Shown here: positions 11,701 through 23,530 of the stretch, in pieces
Position numbering within the stretch: the stretch's first letter is position 1
Layout of the letters: every line of letters starts with the position of its first letter
NCBI GenBank assembly: GCA_030142905.1
Contig: JASJOG010000035.1
Coordinates: forward strand, 434,001-498,000
Length of the DNA: 64,000 bases
Origin: Heliopora coerulea
Taxonomy: Eukaryota; Cnidaria; Anthozoa; Scleralcyonacea; Helioporidae
Direction of reading: 5' to 3'
Notes under the pieces: model-generated
Told to the model about the DNA's origin: nothing
Seen by the model: only the letters and a program-made list of their open reading frames with translations
Databases searched by the model: none
Position numbers and translations under genes: made by a program

Positions 11701-14700
11701 TGGCTGACATTGGTCAAACAAACAAACTAAGATTACTTGATAATATCTAGGACCTCATGTCCCTAATAGTGGCTTTATTTTGTTTATACTGGATAACTCT
11801 ATCAGCTACATAAGCTGTTCTCCCTAGAGGTCCAGTAAGGGCCACCCCTCATGGGTCCAGTGTTACTACAGGAGAAAACCAGAATACCCGGAGCAAACCT
11901 GTAATGCTTGGTAGAGGCAAACTGGACAACACTTTTCTCACATGTGACCAAGGTAATTTTAATCAAATAACTGCATGGAGCTTGAATTGAACCCTAGTCA
12001 CAGTGGTGAAAGACATTTGCACTACCATTATGCCACCAGCACCCTACAATATCTATTTCATGACCAGTTTTGATGTTTCTATCACATGGTTCTGAGACTA
12101 TTTTTAATGATATTGTACATCTGCATTTGTTTTTGCCATGTTGAGTGAAAATTATGTGAATGCCTTTAATTTATTAAGTTACCAGCATTTAACTCTTTCC
12201 CTGTTGGAGCTTGATTAATAACATTCTCTGGCATAAGCCCAAATAAACTTACAGAAATCCTGCCACAAAAGAGTTGATCAGTTGTGCATATCCCATATTA
12301 ACTAATAACAACTATACTGTAGTAGTAGACAACTGATGAGGTTAGATATGTGCTTCTATAAGTTGCCCTTTTTATCCACGTAGAGTTACGGGATGATGTC
12401 TTTGGATCAAGATGATTATGAGGGACAAAGTGTATTAATTCTTGGAAGAGGTATGGGATGATTGTGATAATGATAGCAGTGATGGTGAGGATGACATCAT
12501 AACAAGGATGTCATGACGTCTGTAATTGATAATGACAATCACAGGGGTGCACCCAGGAATTTCCCAATTCAGGAGCTAATATCAACAGGAGGGCTCAACC
12601 AGAGGGGCCATGACCATGCCCTCTTTATAATTTCCTTATTTGAAAATGGAGAAAATGTTATTTTTTGCAAGAATAATCACAACAACTGACTAGAAACAGT
12701 TTACTTGTAGATTTGACATGAAGAGAAGAGTATTATCTTTCTTGGCTAAATCAATAACAAGTTGTCATAGTTTTTTACAATATGTAAATGTGTCATCAGT
12801 GAAAATCCTCTGATGGATTGTTAATTTTTCCCCAACAGAAAGGCTAGGATTCCCTGGTGGGGGGGGGGGACTGCAACCCTCTTTGCCCCCCTCGGTTACC
12901 ACCCCTTGACGATAATGTCAACGACATCAATTCACAACAGAGGTGGATAATTTCTCAAGAATAGATGCAAAGGCTGATCCACGCAGAAATTGTAATCTAG
13001 GTATGAAAATCAAAGCCCAGTAAAAACTTAAAAAAGGAGCATAATTAGGAAAAAAAGTTTGTTTAGATCTAACATTTCGTTGCATTTAACGCAACATCAT
13101 CAGAGAATGAAATAAGTTTCTGGCATAGACTAAAATATAAGGTTAGTATTACTGGTTACATTTATATTAATATTATACAGGTCATATAATTGTTATATAT
13201 TATTATATTTATATTATAAGTTACTGTATATCATATTTTTAGTCTTTGTCACATTTTATTTCATTCTCTGATGTTGCGTTAAATGCAGCGAAATGTGAGA
13301 TCTTAATAAACTTTTCCCCGATTCTGCCTCTCCTACGAGTTTCGTACTGGTTGTTGGGGATTGGGGCGTGAAGTTGGCTTGCCCGGAAGCTACGTCATGT
13401 CCTCGCGCCACATCGCGCCACATTACGCCACTGAATACGACTCCCAAACAGGAAGTGAGTCTCGTCCTCAAAAGAGAGAGAGTAAAACAAACACTTGTGA
13501 GATACTTATAGATTAAAAGAGAAATATTTAAAAACAGTGAGTGACTTATTGTGGATACATCCCAAGGGAGACAAAGGAATCCCCAACACTGGTCTTTGAT
13601 TTTCACACTTACAGATGATGTAATGTAATTACATAAAACCTAACGAAGAAGTACCAACGTATAATATTAAAGACATGCTAGAGAGAAACTCTGACGTACA
13701 CAGCAGATGAAACTCCCGTTTACACTGTAACATTTTGGGCACGGCAAATTAGCCGTGCCGAGATCACTAAAAAATTTTCAGGCACGAATACCAAATTTTA
13801 AGAAATCCTCACCGTTTACACTGTGAAAATCACCCGTGCCTTGCCCAAAGATAGTGGCACCCGTGCCAAACCTTTAGCCGTGCCGTGCTCAAAATGTTTA
13901 CAGTGTTAAACGGGGTTTGAATAGACATTTCAACATTAATATAGTATCTCCAACTTACAAACATGAATCGGGAGGCAGGCAATCGTTTTCGGTTAAAGCT
14001 ACTAAACTATGGAATAGTATATTATTCATTATATAATTTATTTACGACCCGTGTGACTGGTCGTCGACCCCCAATATTAGAGTGTTTTCAAGAAGACGGT
14101 TTGATGTCTACCGCGTGTATTGATCAGCTGATCATAATGAATAATATTTGAGCCATTATCAAATAATGTTCAACCCTTTCACTCCAAGATGGTCCTAAAT
14201 GTATTGCATAACAGTTATTCCACAAAAGAAGACGTCAGGAGATTAATAAGTCAAATATGATTTTATTTCCTCTAGGAAATTCTGCATTTGAGACGGCGGA
14301 CCATATTCTTCAATCAACTAACCTGATTCATATGGTTGGAAGGTACAGTCCTAGTTATTGAAACTCTCCGCTTCAACTTTTCAGTTGATAGCTTACAATG
14401 ATGGTATACTTAATATGGAATACCGAAACATTCTACTTGAAAAGATCCTAGTTGGGGCTTGGGATTCTTCTGCCATATTCGTATGATTCTTGCTGTCCTT
14501 AGTACCGGATCGGCGACCATCTGAGACGGCACTAAACTCTGTTCACACATGTCTTAAGAACCTTCAACGATCGTTTATTGGACAAATCCCGATCCTTACG
14601 ATTCCTGAGATTCAATCGGCCACGTCCTTCGTGGCTCAGTTGGCAGAACACTGCACTAGGGTCGTTGGGAGCGGGTTCGATTTTCAGCCAGACTCCTTAC

Positions 14701-17700
14701 AGTTGTATTTTTCGTAACTTAGTATGATTTTGGCCCTTGAAAATTTACACCACATAACTCCATTCCATGTGGTCGATCGCTAATGCCTAATAATTTTAAA
14801 TATACCTGTACTGTTTGTTTTTATTCTAGGTCACGTGTGCGTCTTGCATGGGCAACTCATTACGTTGGTGATCTAAGGTTGAACTCTACATGTGTTTAGC
14901 GTTTTTCACTTTAATATGCAATCTTAACGTTGATTTGTTTCAATTTGTTAGAGCTGTCAACAATGGTCTTCTGGACACCTACCAGCTAAAGTCACTCGAT
15001 GGACTACTAGGTAAAATGAATCTTGGTGATTTCGTTGTTCTGCAGGGGTTATAACTTTTCTTAATTTACATAAATTTACGAGCTTAACAAAACAGAATCC
15101 TACACTCAGAACTTTTTACCTCCCCACATTTTGTTATATTAGTGTAGTTGAATCTTTGGATATTGTTTTGTTGTAGAGGGATTTAAATCCATAAATATTT
15201 TTTTCTTTTTTGTAGAGGCATCGACTGGTGAACTAGCAATCCTTGAGCGTGACAGGAAATATTATGTCGACGTGTTTGGGGGCAACGGTAGAGTCCTCAA
15301 CACCACTGGCGTGGCTCGTGAGTAGAGTACCTTGTATATCAGTCCACGTTTCCATGACAAATGACATTTGTATGGCGGGTTTGTTCTAAATGAAAAAAAT
15401 AAAACTATCCAAAAATAGTTTAAAATTATGCAAAGACAGTTATTAATTGCATTTTTATCCAACCAGTGAAGATGCCTTGATTTATACATATTCCTTACGA
15501 AAATTTAATTTGTTACTTTAAAAACAAATGAATTTGAAACATTTTTACTTATGAAAATTTAATTTATCATTAGAATTTAAACGTTTTCACTTATGAAATA
15601 TCTAATTGACGTGTGGTATTTTTAAAAAGTTCACTTGTGAAACCTTGCTATACAAATGAAATATTTCATATATGAAATTAAAGGTTCACATGCGTCAATT
15701 AACTCCACACATGAAATTTTCTTTTCACATATGATACTGGAACGCGTTCGCATGCAAAACACCTTATCCAAGAATCAAAATTTCACATGCCATATGAAAT
15801 CTTAAAAGGGGTTTGGCAAAAGGCATATCTACAGTCCTTTGAAATGAAGGCTATGCTACGAGTACATGCCCAACAAAAGCGCCTTTCAGGCTAAATAATC
15901 CATGGATCAAAAATTTTTTAACATCGTATACTTTCGCTCATCAAGTTAAAATAATTACTAATCACAATTAGGTGGTACGGTAGTTACAAATGGAACTGTG
16001 ATATAAATAACAGGAGATATCATGATCTTACTTAACTTTTTTTTTTTTTTGAATTGAGTATTTGTTTGATACACGTACTAGACGTGCAAATCACTTGGGT
16101 AAGACAGTGGCAGCCCTATTCCAATAAGAATCGCTTTAAACTTGACTAACACTTGCACCAACTTGAAAGTAGTGGAAGCTGAACTGTGGGGCCAAGTGTT
16201 CACGCCTAAACCATAATTCAGTCTTGAAAGGTGTGTGACAGCTATCTGAGAATGTTTACGAGCGTCAAGAACAGAGGTATTAAAACGTTTACCAACCTTT
16301 TAAGTAGTCTGCACCCCGTATTTACAAAGGCGATTAGCTTAATCTAGAATAAGAGAACGGTTTAGACAAAATTCAAGCGTACTGCAGAGGAAAATTTAAG
16401 TTATCTTTCACAGAATTTTTGTGGATTCAAGATTTTACCTTATGATTGCATGCAGTGTTGGCGTAGTGGGCAATGTAAGGATAAACTTAGGGGAAGCATT
16501 AAGTATGTTTTTTATTTAGTATTAGGCATACGCTTTTTTACAAACTCATCGCTTCACTGGTTTTTATTACCCTCAAATTGCACCTTCTTGTTCTACCTAC
16601 TTGTGTATGCCGTTTGGCATGTCTCACAACATCGCGTGCAATGGTTGACCATGTAGGTGTCCGTGCCCTAAATGCTCATTGCTTGATAAGACCAAATCGG
16701 CTTTTCAACGTTTGGTCCCTGTCACATTTGTTTTGGTTTTGGCGGCAGTTGGTGACCGGCTACGAGCTGATGTTTGTTCCCAATTTCCCTTTTGCAGCAA
16801 CTAAGCAAAATAACATCTTGAATTTTTGTTCTTCTTTGTCGGCATGATAGATGAATAGGCTCGCCCAACATGCAATCCGTTAATGGTGGTTTTGGTTGAG
16901 ACTACCACAAAAAAAAAAGACCGTAGAAAAAAGCCACAGAGGCAAACCATGAAGTTGCTATAGAAAAAGCAGTCAAGAAACCAATGCTTTGTTTTCCTTG
17001 CAGCTGACAACTTTGCTATCCGAGAACCTTATGACAGGATCCTCACCTGCCTCGGTTTCAAGGCAAGAGCCAAAATTAAAACACATAAGTGTTGTGATAG
17101 CTGTGTAATGTTGTCAAAGGGTTTTAAAGCCTCGTACACACGACCAAGTTTTCGTTGACAACTTTTCCTTAACAAGGAGCCTTGCTCGAAAGCTGGTCAT
17201 GCCAGCTTTTGAAAAAGGGGACTTGTCGAGGAAAACTCGCCAATTTGTATCGTACACACGAACAAATTTAACTTGTCAACTTGGTCATGTGTGAGGAGCT
17301 TAACTTGTAATACTGTCGATCATAGTGGATAGTTTTACACAAAGTGTTTTTTAAATGTGATTGTTTCCTTAAATGTTTTCAGCGACTAACTACGTTGCCA
17401 TCATATATTTATGTATTCTGCACTTATTTGAAATGTTACAGTAGGTTCTTACCACGAAATTAACATTTTCTTTAACGTATTTGTTCTCTTATTTGTTTCA
17501 GTTTGATTTCACCATCTTCCACAAAAGTGCACAACCCACTCAATGTTCCGGAAAGAAAAAGAAATTTCCTTCAATGAAGCCGAGTTATGAAAGTAAACAT
17601 GTTCCGCGAATGTGGTTTGGTAAGTTGAGAAAGCAATTAATTCACTGACAGTGTAGTCGTCAACAGTTCAGGTTACTCGATTTGGTAGTAATATCTGGAA

Positions 17701-20700
17701 TATTAAGTGGAATATCCATGTTGTGGACGCACAAGTAGAAATTAAGATTGACGACGGTTGAACAGTTGATAAATCGTTAGCAGCTCATCATTTAATTCAT
17801 TAGGTAAGAAACGTGACAGAAAGTTTATTTTGGCTAACGCCAGATGGTTTTATTCATTAGTGGGAGACTTATTATTGTCACTGAGAGGGTAAATATGTTT
17901 TCAAAGAAAAGAAGATAAAACTTCAAAATTAAAGACGTAATGGACAGTTGATAAAAGTAAAAATGTTAAAAAGGAAGCGCTATCAAAGTATTCCAAGAAG
18001 AATTAAACAGTGATTTGCAGCTGTTGTGGATGAACAACTGAATCGTGGTCAATATTTCCCTCTAAAATATTTCAGACGTGCTAATATCTTGTCTTTCAAC
18101 ACTTTAATTTTTCTATTATCTCTCAGCTGGAGTGGCTTCGCATTCCGTTGACTGGCGTAAGTCTGCAGGGGGTTTTATTCATGGCTATAGATACACAGGT
18201 AATCGCAGTTGTAAAGAATCTTTATTACAGTCGGATGATGATATCAAAAGTGGTCTTTCACCACGGTTTTTTAATGCACATGGTTTTTTATCTCGACGGA
18301 ATACTTTCAAATTAAATTTAAAGCCTGAGAATACGTTTTTGTTCAATGAACCAAAAACGTCCAGAAATCTTGTTTGGAATCCGTCTTAATGTGGTCTTTT
18401 GTTGCTTGCTTCTTATTTGTTGTATTTATTATTTTTTTACTTTTATACCACTATCTCCTTACTTACGTTTTACCACAGCAAGGGCATTGCATCGGATCTT
18501 GGAGTGGAAAAATCATGGAGTCAAATGGTATCACCATGATATTCCGCAAACTCAAGTTTTGAATCTCATCTTAAAGAGAATTAATGAAGCATCGGTAAGT
18601 GAACATAGTGACAATAACCTATTTCTTCTTACTCTTCCCACAATTTTTTCTAATTGTTCTTCTGCTGGAGGGTAAGAGGGGTGGATTAGGAGGATAGCCC
18701 GACGGCAGAAAACGTAGTCTGGAAAAACTTAAGCTGAAATGTTGCCGAAGTAAGAAAAATGATCTTGTTATGAGTTTAAAGTTTCATTGTTTCCCAGGTT
18801 GCGCCTTCATATCGTCAAATTTCTCTTCCTCGCCGGGGGTCTTGTCCTTTAGATCGTAGAGGTGTCAGGAGACATTGAGTGATTACGCAGCCAAAGGTTA
18901 ACTACTGTTTTGATACAGTTGGAAGTGTAATGATTTTTTTAAAGAATATACTTTCTCTCCATACCAGGGTCCGTATCAGATGTTCAGCGTTTTAACGGAC
19001 GTTGTTATATACCGTAAGTATTACTCTTAAAATATTTTTTCTCGTTTTGTGTAGTCACCGATTTCTTACGATTTTCAACGACTTACTAAGCCTACAATTA
19101 CTGAGGCGAGTTGAGTCATGAATTGTGAAGAAAATGAGAATGTCAAAGTGATGAATTTTCAGTTTCCAATTATTCCGCTTTTCACTGCATTGTAGTGGTC
19201 TAAGGTGTGGGGCGGTGTGGGGCAGTTTGGTGCAGCATGATATGGTGAGCTGTGGTGTTGCATGGTCTAGTGTGGTAAACTATGGTATGATGTGTGGTAA
19301 GCTGTGGTGTGTCGTGGTAAGGTGTAATGTGCTGTGGTAAGCTGTCCTGTGGTGTGGCGTGGCGAGGTATGGTAAGCTGTGTTGGTGATGTGGTGTGGTA
19401 AACTGTGAAGTGACGTGACGAGATGTGATGTGGTGTGGTGAGCTGTGATGTGGTGTGGTGAGCTGTGGTGAGCTGTGGTGAGCTGTGGTGAGCCGTACTA
19501 TGCTGTGCTGTCCCGTACCTTGCTCTCAGTATTGTAACGTATTTCTGAGGTTTTTTTTGTTTGTTTGTTTTATTAGTGGAATCGAACAGAGCGTTGTATG
19601 TTGAAGAATTTCCCGTTCAACTGCTTGCTGACTTTCAGCGTAAGTTCGACACGTTTTAAGAGCCAGTTAACGATGCGGAATCATTTGATAAGCCGAATTG
19701 AACTGGTCTTTTTTAACGCCCGGTCAGAAGCGGTGAATGCTTACCGTAAGAAGTTTAACGAGCTTACTGATATTAAGACATCCTTCTGAAAATCACTTGC
19801 GTGAGAAGGCTTCCTGGCTTTAAAGGTTTTTAATAAAGAAAAATGCCTAACCACTGAGCGACGTTTTCACATGACGTCATCGTGGTCATGTAATTCAACA
19901 ATGTCCGGTTCCCTTCATACATCTGCTAAATACAACTACCAGAATGCCTTTCGAAATCTTATTTGTAATGTTAATTGGAGGAATTGTCTTTCCATTCGCT
20001 TTGGAAATTCATTGTTTGCATGAAAATGATAAAACCACTCAGTATTCACTATTCAGATAGTTGTATTCAGCTGATGTAATAAGCGGAAGCGGCTATTGAC
20101 TGGGCAAGATAATCGTTTAAACACCGCTCTTCAGTCTGATTGTCTCGTTTATCGTGAGAAATCTTGTTACTAGCGTCATAAATAACAAAATTTATAGATG
20201 CGTTTCATCACCTTATATACGTACGTGAATGTTTTTCATAGGATATACTGGACTGCCAAGTGGACCAACCCTGGTGATTAATTTAGAATACGGTCATGGA
20301 TTCTCAGGCGCCGGGTATGTTCCGTATATTGAATTTACTGCTGCGTGGTAGAGAAACTATGGTTGGTTCTTCTGATGCTGTGATAGCACAAAAGAAACTA
20401 CGTTGTTTTTTACTTCTTTTTTTTTTTCTTTTTTATATAATCCTCTTTAGCAAAGATCCCTTCCGTGAAGACAGGGCTACAGGTGATCCTGCTGATGCAC
20501 ACAATTCCAACTTCCTTCATCCAGTTATCTACTTCTACCGTCATCCCGTTCAAGGTAGAGGACATAACTTGCTGCAGATTTTTGAAATAATATTAAAAAA
20601 AACGAGCAGGAGGAAAACGTGCCATGGAATGTCGTGAGGTGTCGTGTGGTTTAGTGCGATGTGCGGTTGTGTGTGGTGTGAAAGTGCGTTGTGTGGTGTG

Positions 20701-21817
20701 GGGTGTGGTGTATATGGTGTGGAGTGTGCGGTGGGGTGAGGTATTATTCACTGTAGTAGTGTGCTGGTGTTTCGTATGGTGTTGCGCTATGTTCTTTTCC
20801 GTTTCCCTCCTAATTAACTTAACATTTTTGATGACTTATAGAGATGGCTCACGACTTCAAACTCCCCAGACCAGACCGTGTGCATCACATTGTCGAAGAT
20901 TTTCTTACAAGCTGGTTCGTATCAGGAAAAACAAAAGTTATATTTTTAAATGCAGTGAAGTATATACTTTCACGACGTGTACTATCGATTTATTTCTTTT
21001 TGTCTCTCTCTAAAGGACTGGCCCAAGCTCACATATCATTCCACTTAGACGTTTCCTTGAAAATATTCGTGGTGAAGATTTGAGAAACTTTTTTGCTCAA
21101 AGTTGCTTTAAGGTTAGCGTTAATTTTGCCGTAAGAGTCAAGATATTCCCAGCGGACTTTGCTGGGGAGAACCAGCCTCCACCTCCGTTACCAAGCTACC
21201 ACTCTTCACCTCTTAACCGTCTCTATTTTCCTCCTTTTTCTCCTCTTTCACTCTCCATCTTCCTTTCCTTCTTCACTCTGTCTCTCAATCTTCCCTTTGT
21301 ATTCTAGTATCTCTTTCTTCATCCCATCTCTCCCTTCCATTTTCCCCTCCCTCTTTCCCCCCTTCCTCCCCTCCCCTCCCCTCCCCTCCCCCCTCCCCAA
21401 ATTTCCCGCCGTGGCTAGTTCCTTATCCATCTCCTCTCCCTCCACAATTTTGGTTTCTCTTTCGTATTTCCATTTCCCTTTTTCCATCTCCACCTTTTTA
21501 TTTATTCAATAATCCGATCGGTCAAATAACTGTTTTTTTCCAAATTTTTTTTCTTCCAAAGGTTGCAATGACCCATTCCACGTTACCAGTAACCTGTCGT
21601 GACCAATACCTCAAAGGTATCCTCCATCGAATGTAAACTTGTAGACATACTGTACGCATTAAATCAACAAGGTGTTTTTTGGGGTTTTTTTTTTTTGTTT
21701 TTCCTTCCTGCTTGTCATTAATGCTGTCGCGAATTTTTTTCTGTCATTGTAGGATCCGGACTACCAGGTGCCCAAAATCTAATTACAATCGCAAAAGCAC
21801 AGAATATACTTACCTAG
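8151..21817 (+). CDS. FOXRED2: FOXRED2 / ERFAD, FAD-dependent oxidoreductase of the ER
   Basis: FOXRED2 (ERFAD) is an ER-lumen flavoprotein that partners OS-9, SEL1L and ERdj5 in ER-associated degradation. I joined 23 exons: 8151-8262, 8352-8423, 8512-8574, 9102-9217, 11051-11202, 11321-11375, 12384-12450, 14276-14342, 14830-14877, 14952-15010, 15216-15317, 17004-17062, 17502-17619, 18127-18198, 18479-18594, 18968-19013, 19577-19639, 20242-20314, 20451-20554, 20842-20914, 21016-21112, 21562-21616, 21753-21817. They total 1,854 nt, 617 codons plus stop (vertebrate protein about 684). The ATG at 8151 opens a hydrophobic signal peptide; an upstream in-frame GTG at 8130 is not needed. FAD motif GAGPGG is at residues ~34-39, the second nucleotide motif LGRGNSA near 210, and [18 protein letters not shown] matches the vertebrate protein closely. 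Intron 12 has a GC donor. The last two exons are the least certain; the end lacks a KDEL-type signal. Confidence 0.92.
8708..8738. repeat. AT dinucleotide microsatellite
   Basis: About 30 bp of nearly pure AT/TA alternation lies in FOXRED2 intron 3 (8575-9101). It is an ordinary simple repeat. Confidence 0.8.
9218..11050. other. FOXRED2 intron 4, mostly unique AT-rich sequence
   Basis: This 1.8 kb intron has no recognisable exon. A segment at about 10688-10765 resembles one at about 25109-25175: both begin AACAAATAGAA, continue with an ATTGCTT core and end near GATGTCATTTC. That suggests a dispersed repeat family. The rest shows nothing I can name. Confidence 0.45.
11821..12055 (-). mobile_element. 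SINE-like tRNA-derived repeat in FOXRED2 intron 6
   Basis: Read on the minus strand, 11985-12050 holds a tRNA-like A box (TGGCATAATGGTAGTGC) followed by a B box-like GGGTTCAATTC, as in a Pol III promoter. The body continues toward 11830 through a segment that reads GAGAAAACCAGAATACCCGG on the plus strand, of the kind seen in dispersed anthozoan repeats. No intact tRNA cloverleaf is evident, so this is better read as a SINE fragment than a tRNA gene. Confidence 0.5.
13050..13319. mobile_element. foldback (MITE-like) element in FOXRED2 intron 7
   Basis: Two arms of about 60 bp face each other around an AT-rich centre. Left arm 13050-13113 and right arm 13258-13319 share, in inverted orientation, AGATCT, CATTTCG, TGCATTTAACGCAACATCA and AGAGAATGAAAT. 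There is no open reading frame, as expected for a non-autonomous DNA transposon remnant. Superfamily not identified. Confidence 0.65.
13710..13918. mobile_element. foldback element with GTTTACACTGT-type ends, FOXRED2 intron 7
   Basis: The ends of this 209-bp segment are inverted copies: AAACTCCCGTTTACACTGTA at the left and TACAGTGTTAAACGGGGTTT at the right. Inside, GGCACGG/CCGTGCC motifs repeat in both orientations. The compact size and imperfect terminal inverted repeats fit a MITE. No coding sequence. Confidence 0.65.
14630..14715 (+). mobile_element. tRNA-like SINE fragment in FOXRED2 intron 8
   Basis: A tRNA-type A box (GTGGCTCAGTTGGCAGA) starts near 14632 and a B box (GGTTCGATTTT) follows at about 14674. 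The intervening sequence does not fold into a clear anticodon arm, so I call it a tRNA-derived SINE fragment rather than a functional tRNA. Confidence 0.4.
15480..15800. repeat. AT-rich cluster of short palindromes in FOXRED2 intron 11
   Basis: The segment repeats variants of ATGAAATTT, TTCACATATG and related palindromes many times in both orientations. It has no open reading frame. It may be a degenerated foldback or satellite-like element; no family recognised. Confidence 0.35.
17127..17301. mobile_element. foldback (MITE-like) element in FOXRED2 intron 12
   Basis: The 5' end reads AAGCCTCGTACACACGACC and the 3' end is its imperfect inverse (GGTCATGTGTGAGGAGCTT), about 24-29 bp each, enclosing about 120 bp with a second partial inversion (CGTACACACGA). 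Non-coding and MITE-sized. Superfamily not identified. Confidence 0.6.
19197..19510 (+). repeat. GTG/GAGCTGTGGT-type minisatellite in FOXRED2 intron 16
   Basis: About 310 bp of degenerate tandem repeats of TGTGGT, GGTGTGG and GAGCTGTGGT units sits just before exon 17. A shorter run of the same GTG-rich type lies at about 20627-20790, in intron 19. The strand bias (G-rich on the transcribed sense strand) is strong. Confidence 0.7.
20627..20790 (+). repeat. GTG-rich low-complexity tract in FOXRED2 intron 19
   Basis: Degenerate GTGTGG/GTGCG repeats resembling the larger tract at 19197-19510. An open frame through it is compositional, rich in Cys, Val and Trp, and not a gene. Confidence 0.65.
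21175..21500 (+). repeat. long pyrimidine tract in FOXRED2 intron 21
   Basis: About 320 bp are nearly all C and T on the plus strand (CCTCC, CTCTTTC, TCCCC units), filling most of the 449-bp intron before exon 22 (21562). It is far longer than a normal polypyrimidine tract. Reading frames on both strands here are low complexity and not genes. Confidence 0.75.
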
Positions 21818-23246
21818 TTAATCAATGCCGAGAAAATTTTAGCTAAGGAACTCAGTACTTAGAGTGTAGCCTTAGTCATACAATTGCAACACGGTGTACA
21901 GTTTCATTTTGGTCATACTCTCTGGAATTAATGTACATATCCGCATGATGAGAAATCCGTCCTACTGAATGGCTGAGGAATGCAGTCGTTACTGAAAGCA
22001 ACGTCTCCTCAACCACTTCAGTGAAATACAGACTTGGTTTTTCACCGTAGCTGGAACTGAAATATTGATGTCGTCCAAATAATTGCAAAAGCTATCCTAT
22101 CATCCATTTGGAGGCCAAGAACAGCTTTTCTACCTTTTTCTGTGAAAATACCATTTCCTTGAAGGGGCTCACTGCGACTGAATTCCTGCGGAACTCATGG
22201 CCGAGAAACGTTCACTGGACATCAAGACGGAGCTAGTATGAAAATCAAGAGTATTTGAGGGTAGATGACCATCTTGTTCTGTTGCATCACGTGTTACAAA
22301 AACTCCAGTATCTTAACACTTAGGCAATCAGATCTTGTTCTTTTAAATTAAGCAATGCCTTATAGAATATTTAAGTATTTAACCTAGGTCTACGACTAGA
22401 AAAAATTTGTAAAAATTTCATTTATGTAGGATAACAGTACTATTACTACTTAGAATGTTCAATATAGTTGCAGCGTATATACTTGTCTAGGCGCGTACTG
22501 AGTTTTGTGCATCTTGTTCTTGCTCGCTAGTCCGTCAGTCTGTCTGTCTGTCATTAAATCCTCTTTTATAATTTAATTTTATTGACCTCTCGTACCAAAA
22601 ACTTCTCTGTGTTATCTAAGCTAAACGCAGGGCGATTGCTCAATGTCAATTTCGTGTTCGATTTTATTTAGAAAGATGGAAGGTGAAAAGTTTTGGGAAA
22701 CTTTGGTGAATCATTTTTAAAGTTTGGTGTAAAAACGGATGTATGAAATGCTGAATGTAAGAATGAGCGAATGAATTAATGAAGGAATTCAAGAATGAGT
22801 GAACGAGTAAATGTATGAATGTAAGAGTGAAAAGATGAAAGGCAGATACTGAAAACAAATAAGAGTTACCTGTTTTATTTGTATCCAGTATTAAAATCAA
22901 AGTGATGTGACATGATTTTTAGGATTATAGTTGGTATATGTACGTAGTTCTAAATATCCCTATATATCTAGTGCCGTAGTGCTTCAAATGTCACTTTCCC
23001 TCAATCTTTTGCTTTCAGGGGCATGTTCAGACTCCCCCTGAAATTTTAAGGTTGCACATGATCATACGATATTTTTATAAAGGTTGTCGTATACTTGGAT
23101 CCCACAAATTATAGAAACGAATGTTATAAAGTGACACCTCAAAATTCACGTGTGTTCTGACTAAAACAATTACAAACTGAGATTAATCGGTGTTTTTCAG
23201 AGTCTGTTATTGAACAAGGTCCTTGTTGTAATAGGCTTCAGTTGGT
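21818..23246. other. intergenic region 3' of FOXRED2
   Basis: This stretch should contain the FOXRED2 3' UTR; an ATTAAA variant polyadenylation signal occurs at 22553-22558, but the cleavage site cannot be told. A degenerate GAATGA/GAGTGA simple repeat lies at about 22740-22840. I see no convincing exon. Confidence 0.5.
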
Positions 23247-23530
23247 TTAATATGGAGAATGGGGGAAAATTTTGATCTTTATGTTGGTCCTGAAGACACT
23301 GTGCACCAGCGTTTGGTTTTCTTTTCTGGTGGAAATGTTGTTGAAATCGTTGTCAACAAAAACGAAACTCTTGTTCTTCAATTCCACCAGGTTTCCGAAC
23401 TGATCGTTAAGCGTTCCTCGTAATTCCCTCAAAGTGGCTTGCATGCTCACATTAACGTCTCCCAGTCGGTGGAACATAAAACCACTGCCAAAGCTCAGTA
23501 GGTTCACGTAAAGCTTACGAGAGCGAGCTC
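23247..23530 (-). CDS. orphan candidate terminal exon, unknown protein
   Basis: On the minus strand a good acceptor (CCCTACAG, 23531-23536) precedes a frame that starts in phase 1 and runs 94 codons to TAA at 23247-23249. The peptide begins ARSRKLYVNLL and contains TLRELRGTLNDQFGNLVELK and SFVFVDNDFN, which looks like real protein rather than random translation. I do not recognise the family. No upstream exon was found to its right before 26 kb, so it may be the last exon of a gene with a distant start, a transposed gene fragment, or a relic. Confidence 0.35.

Noticed and set aside
12850..12870. G-run near 12860 as a possible quadruplex or regulatory element
   Set aside because: A single homopolymer run inside a diverged repeat in an intron; nothing else supports a function.
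14630..14715. Possible tRNA gene
   Set aside because: A- and B-box words are present but no consistent acceptor and anticodon stems form, so a SINE fragment is more likely.
21248..21512. Open frames on both strands through the CT-rich tract
   Set aside because: Low-complexity translation of a pyrimidine tract (Pro/Ser/Leu on one strand, Glu/Gly/Lys on the other).
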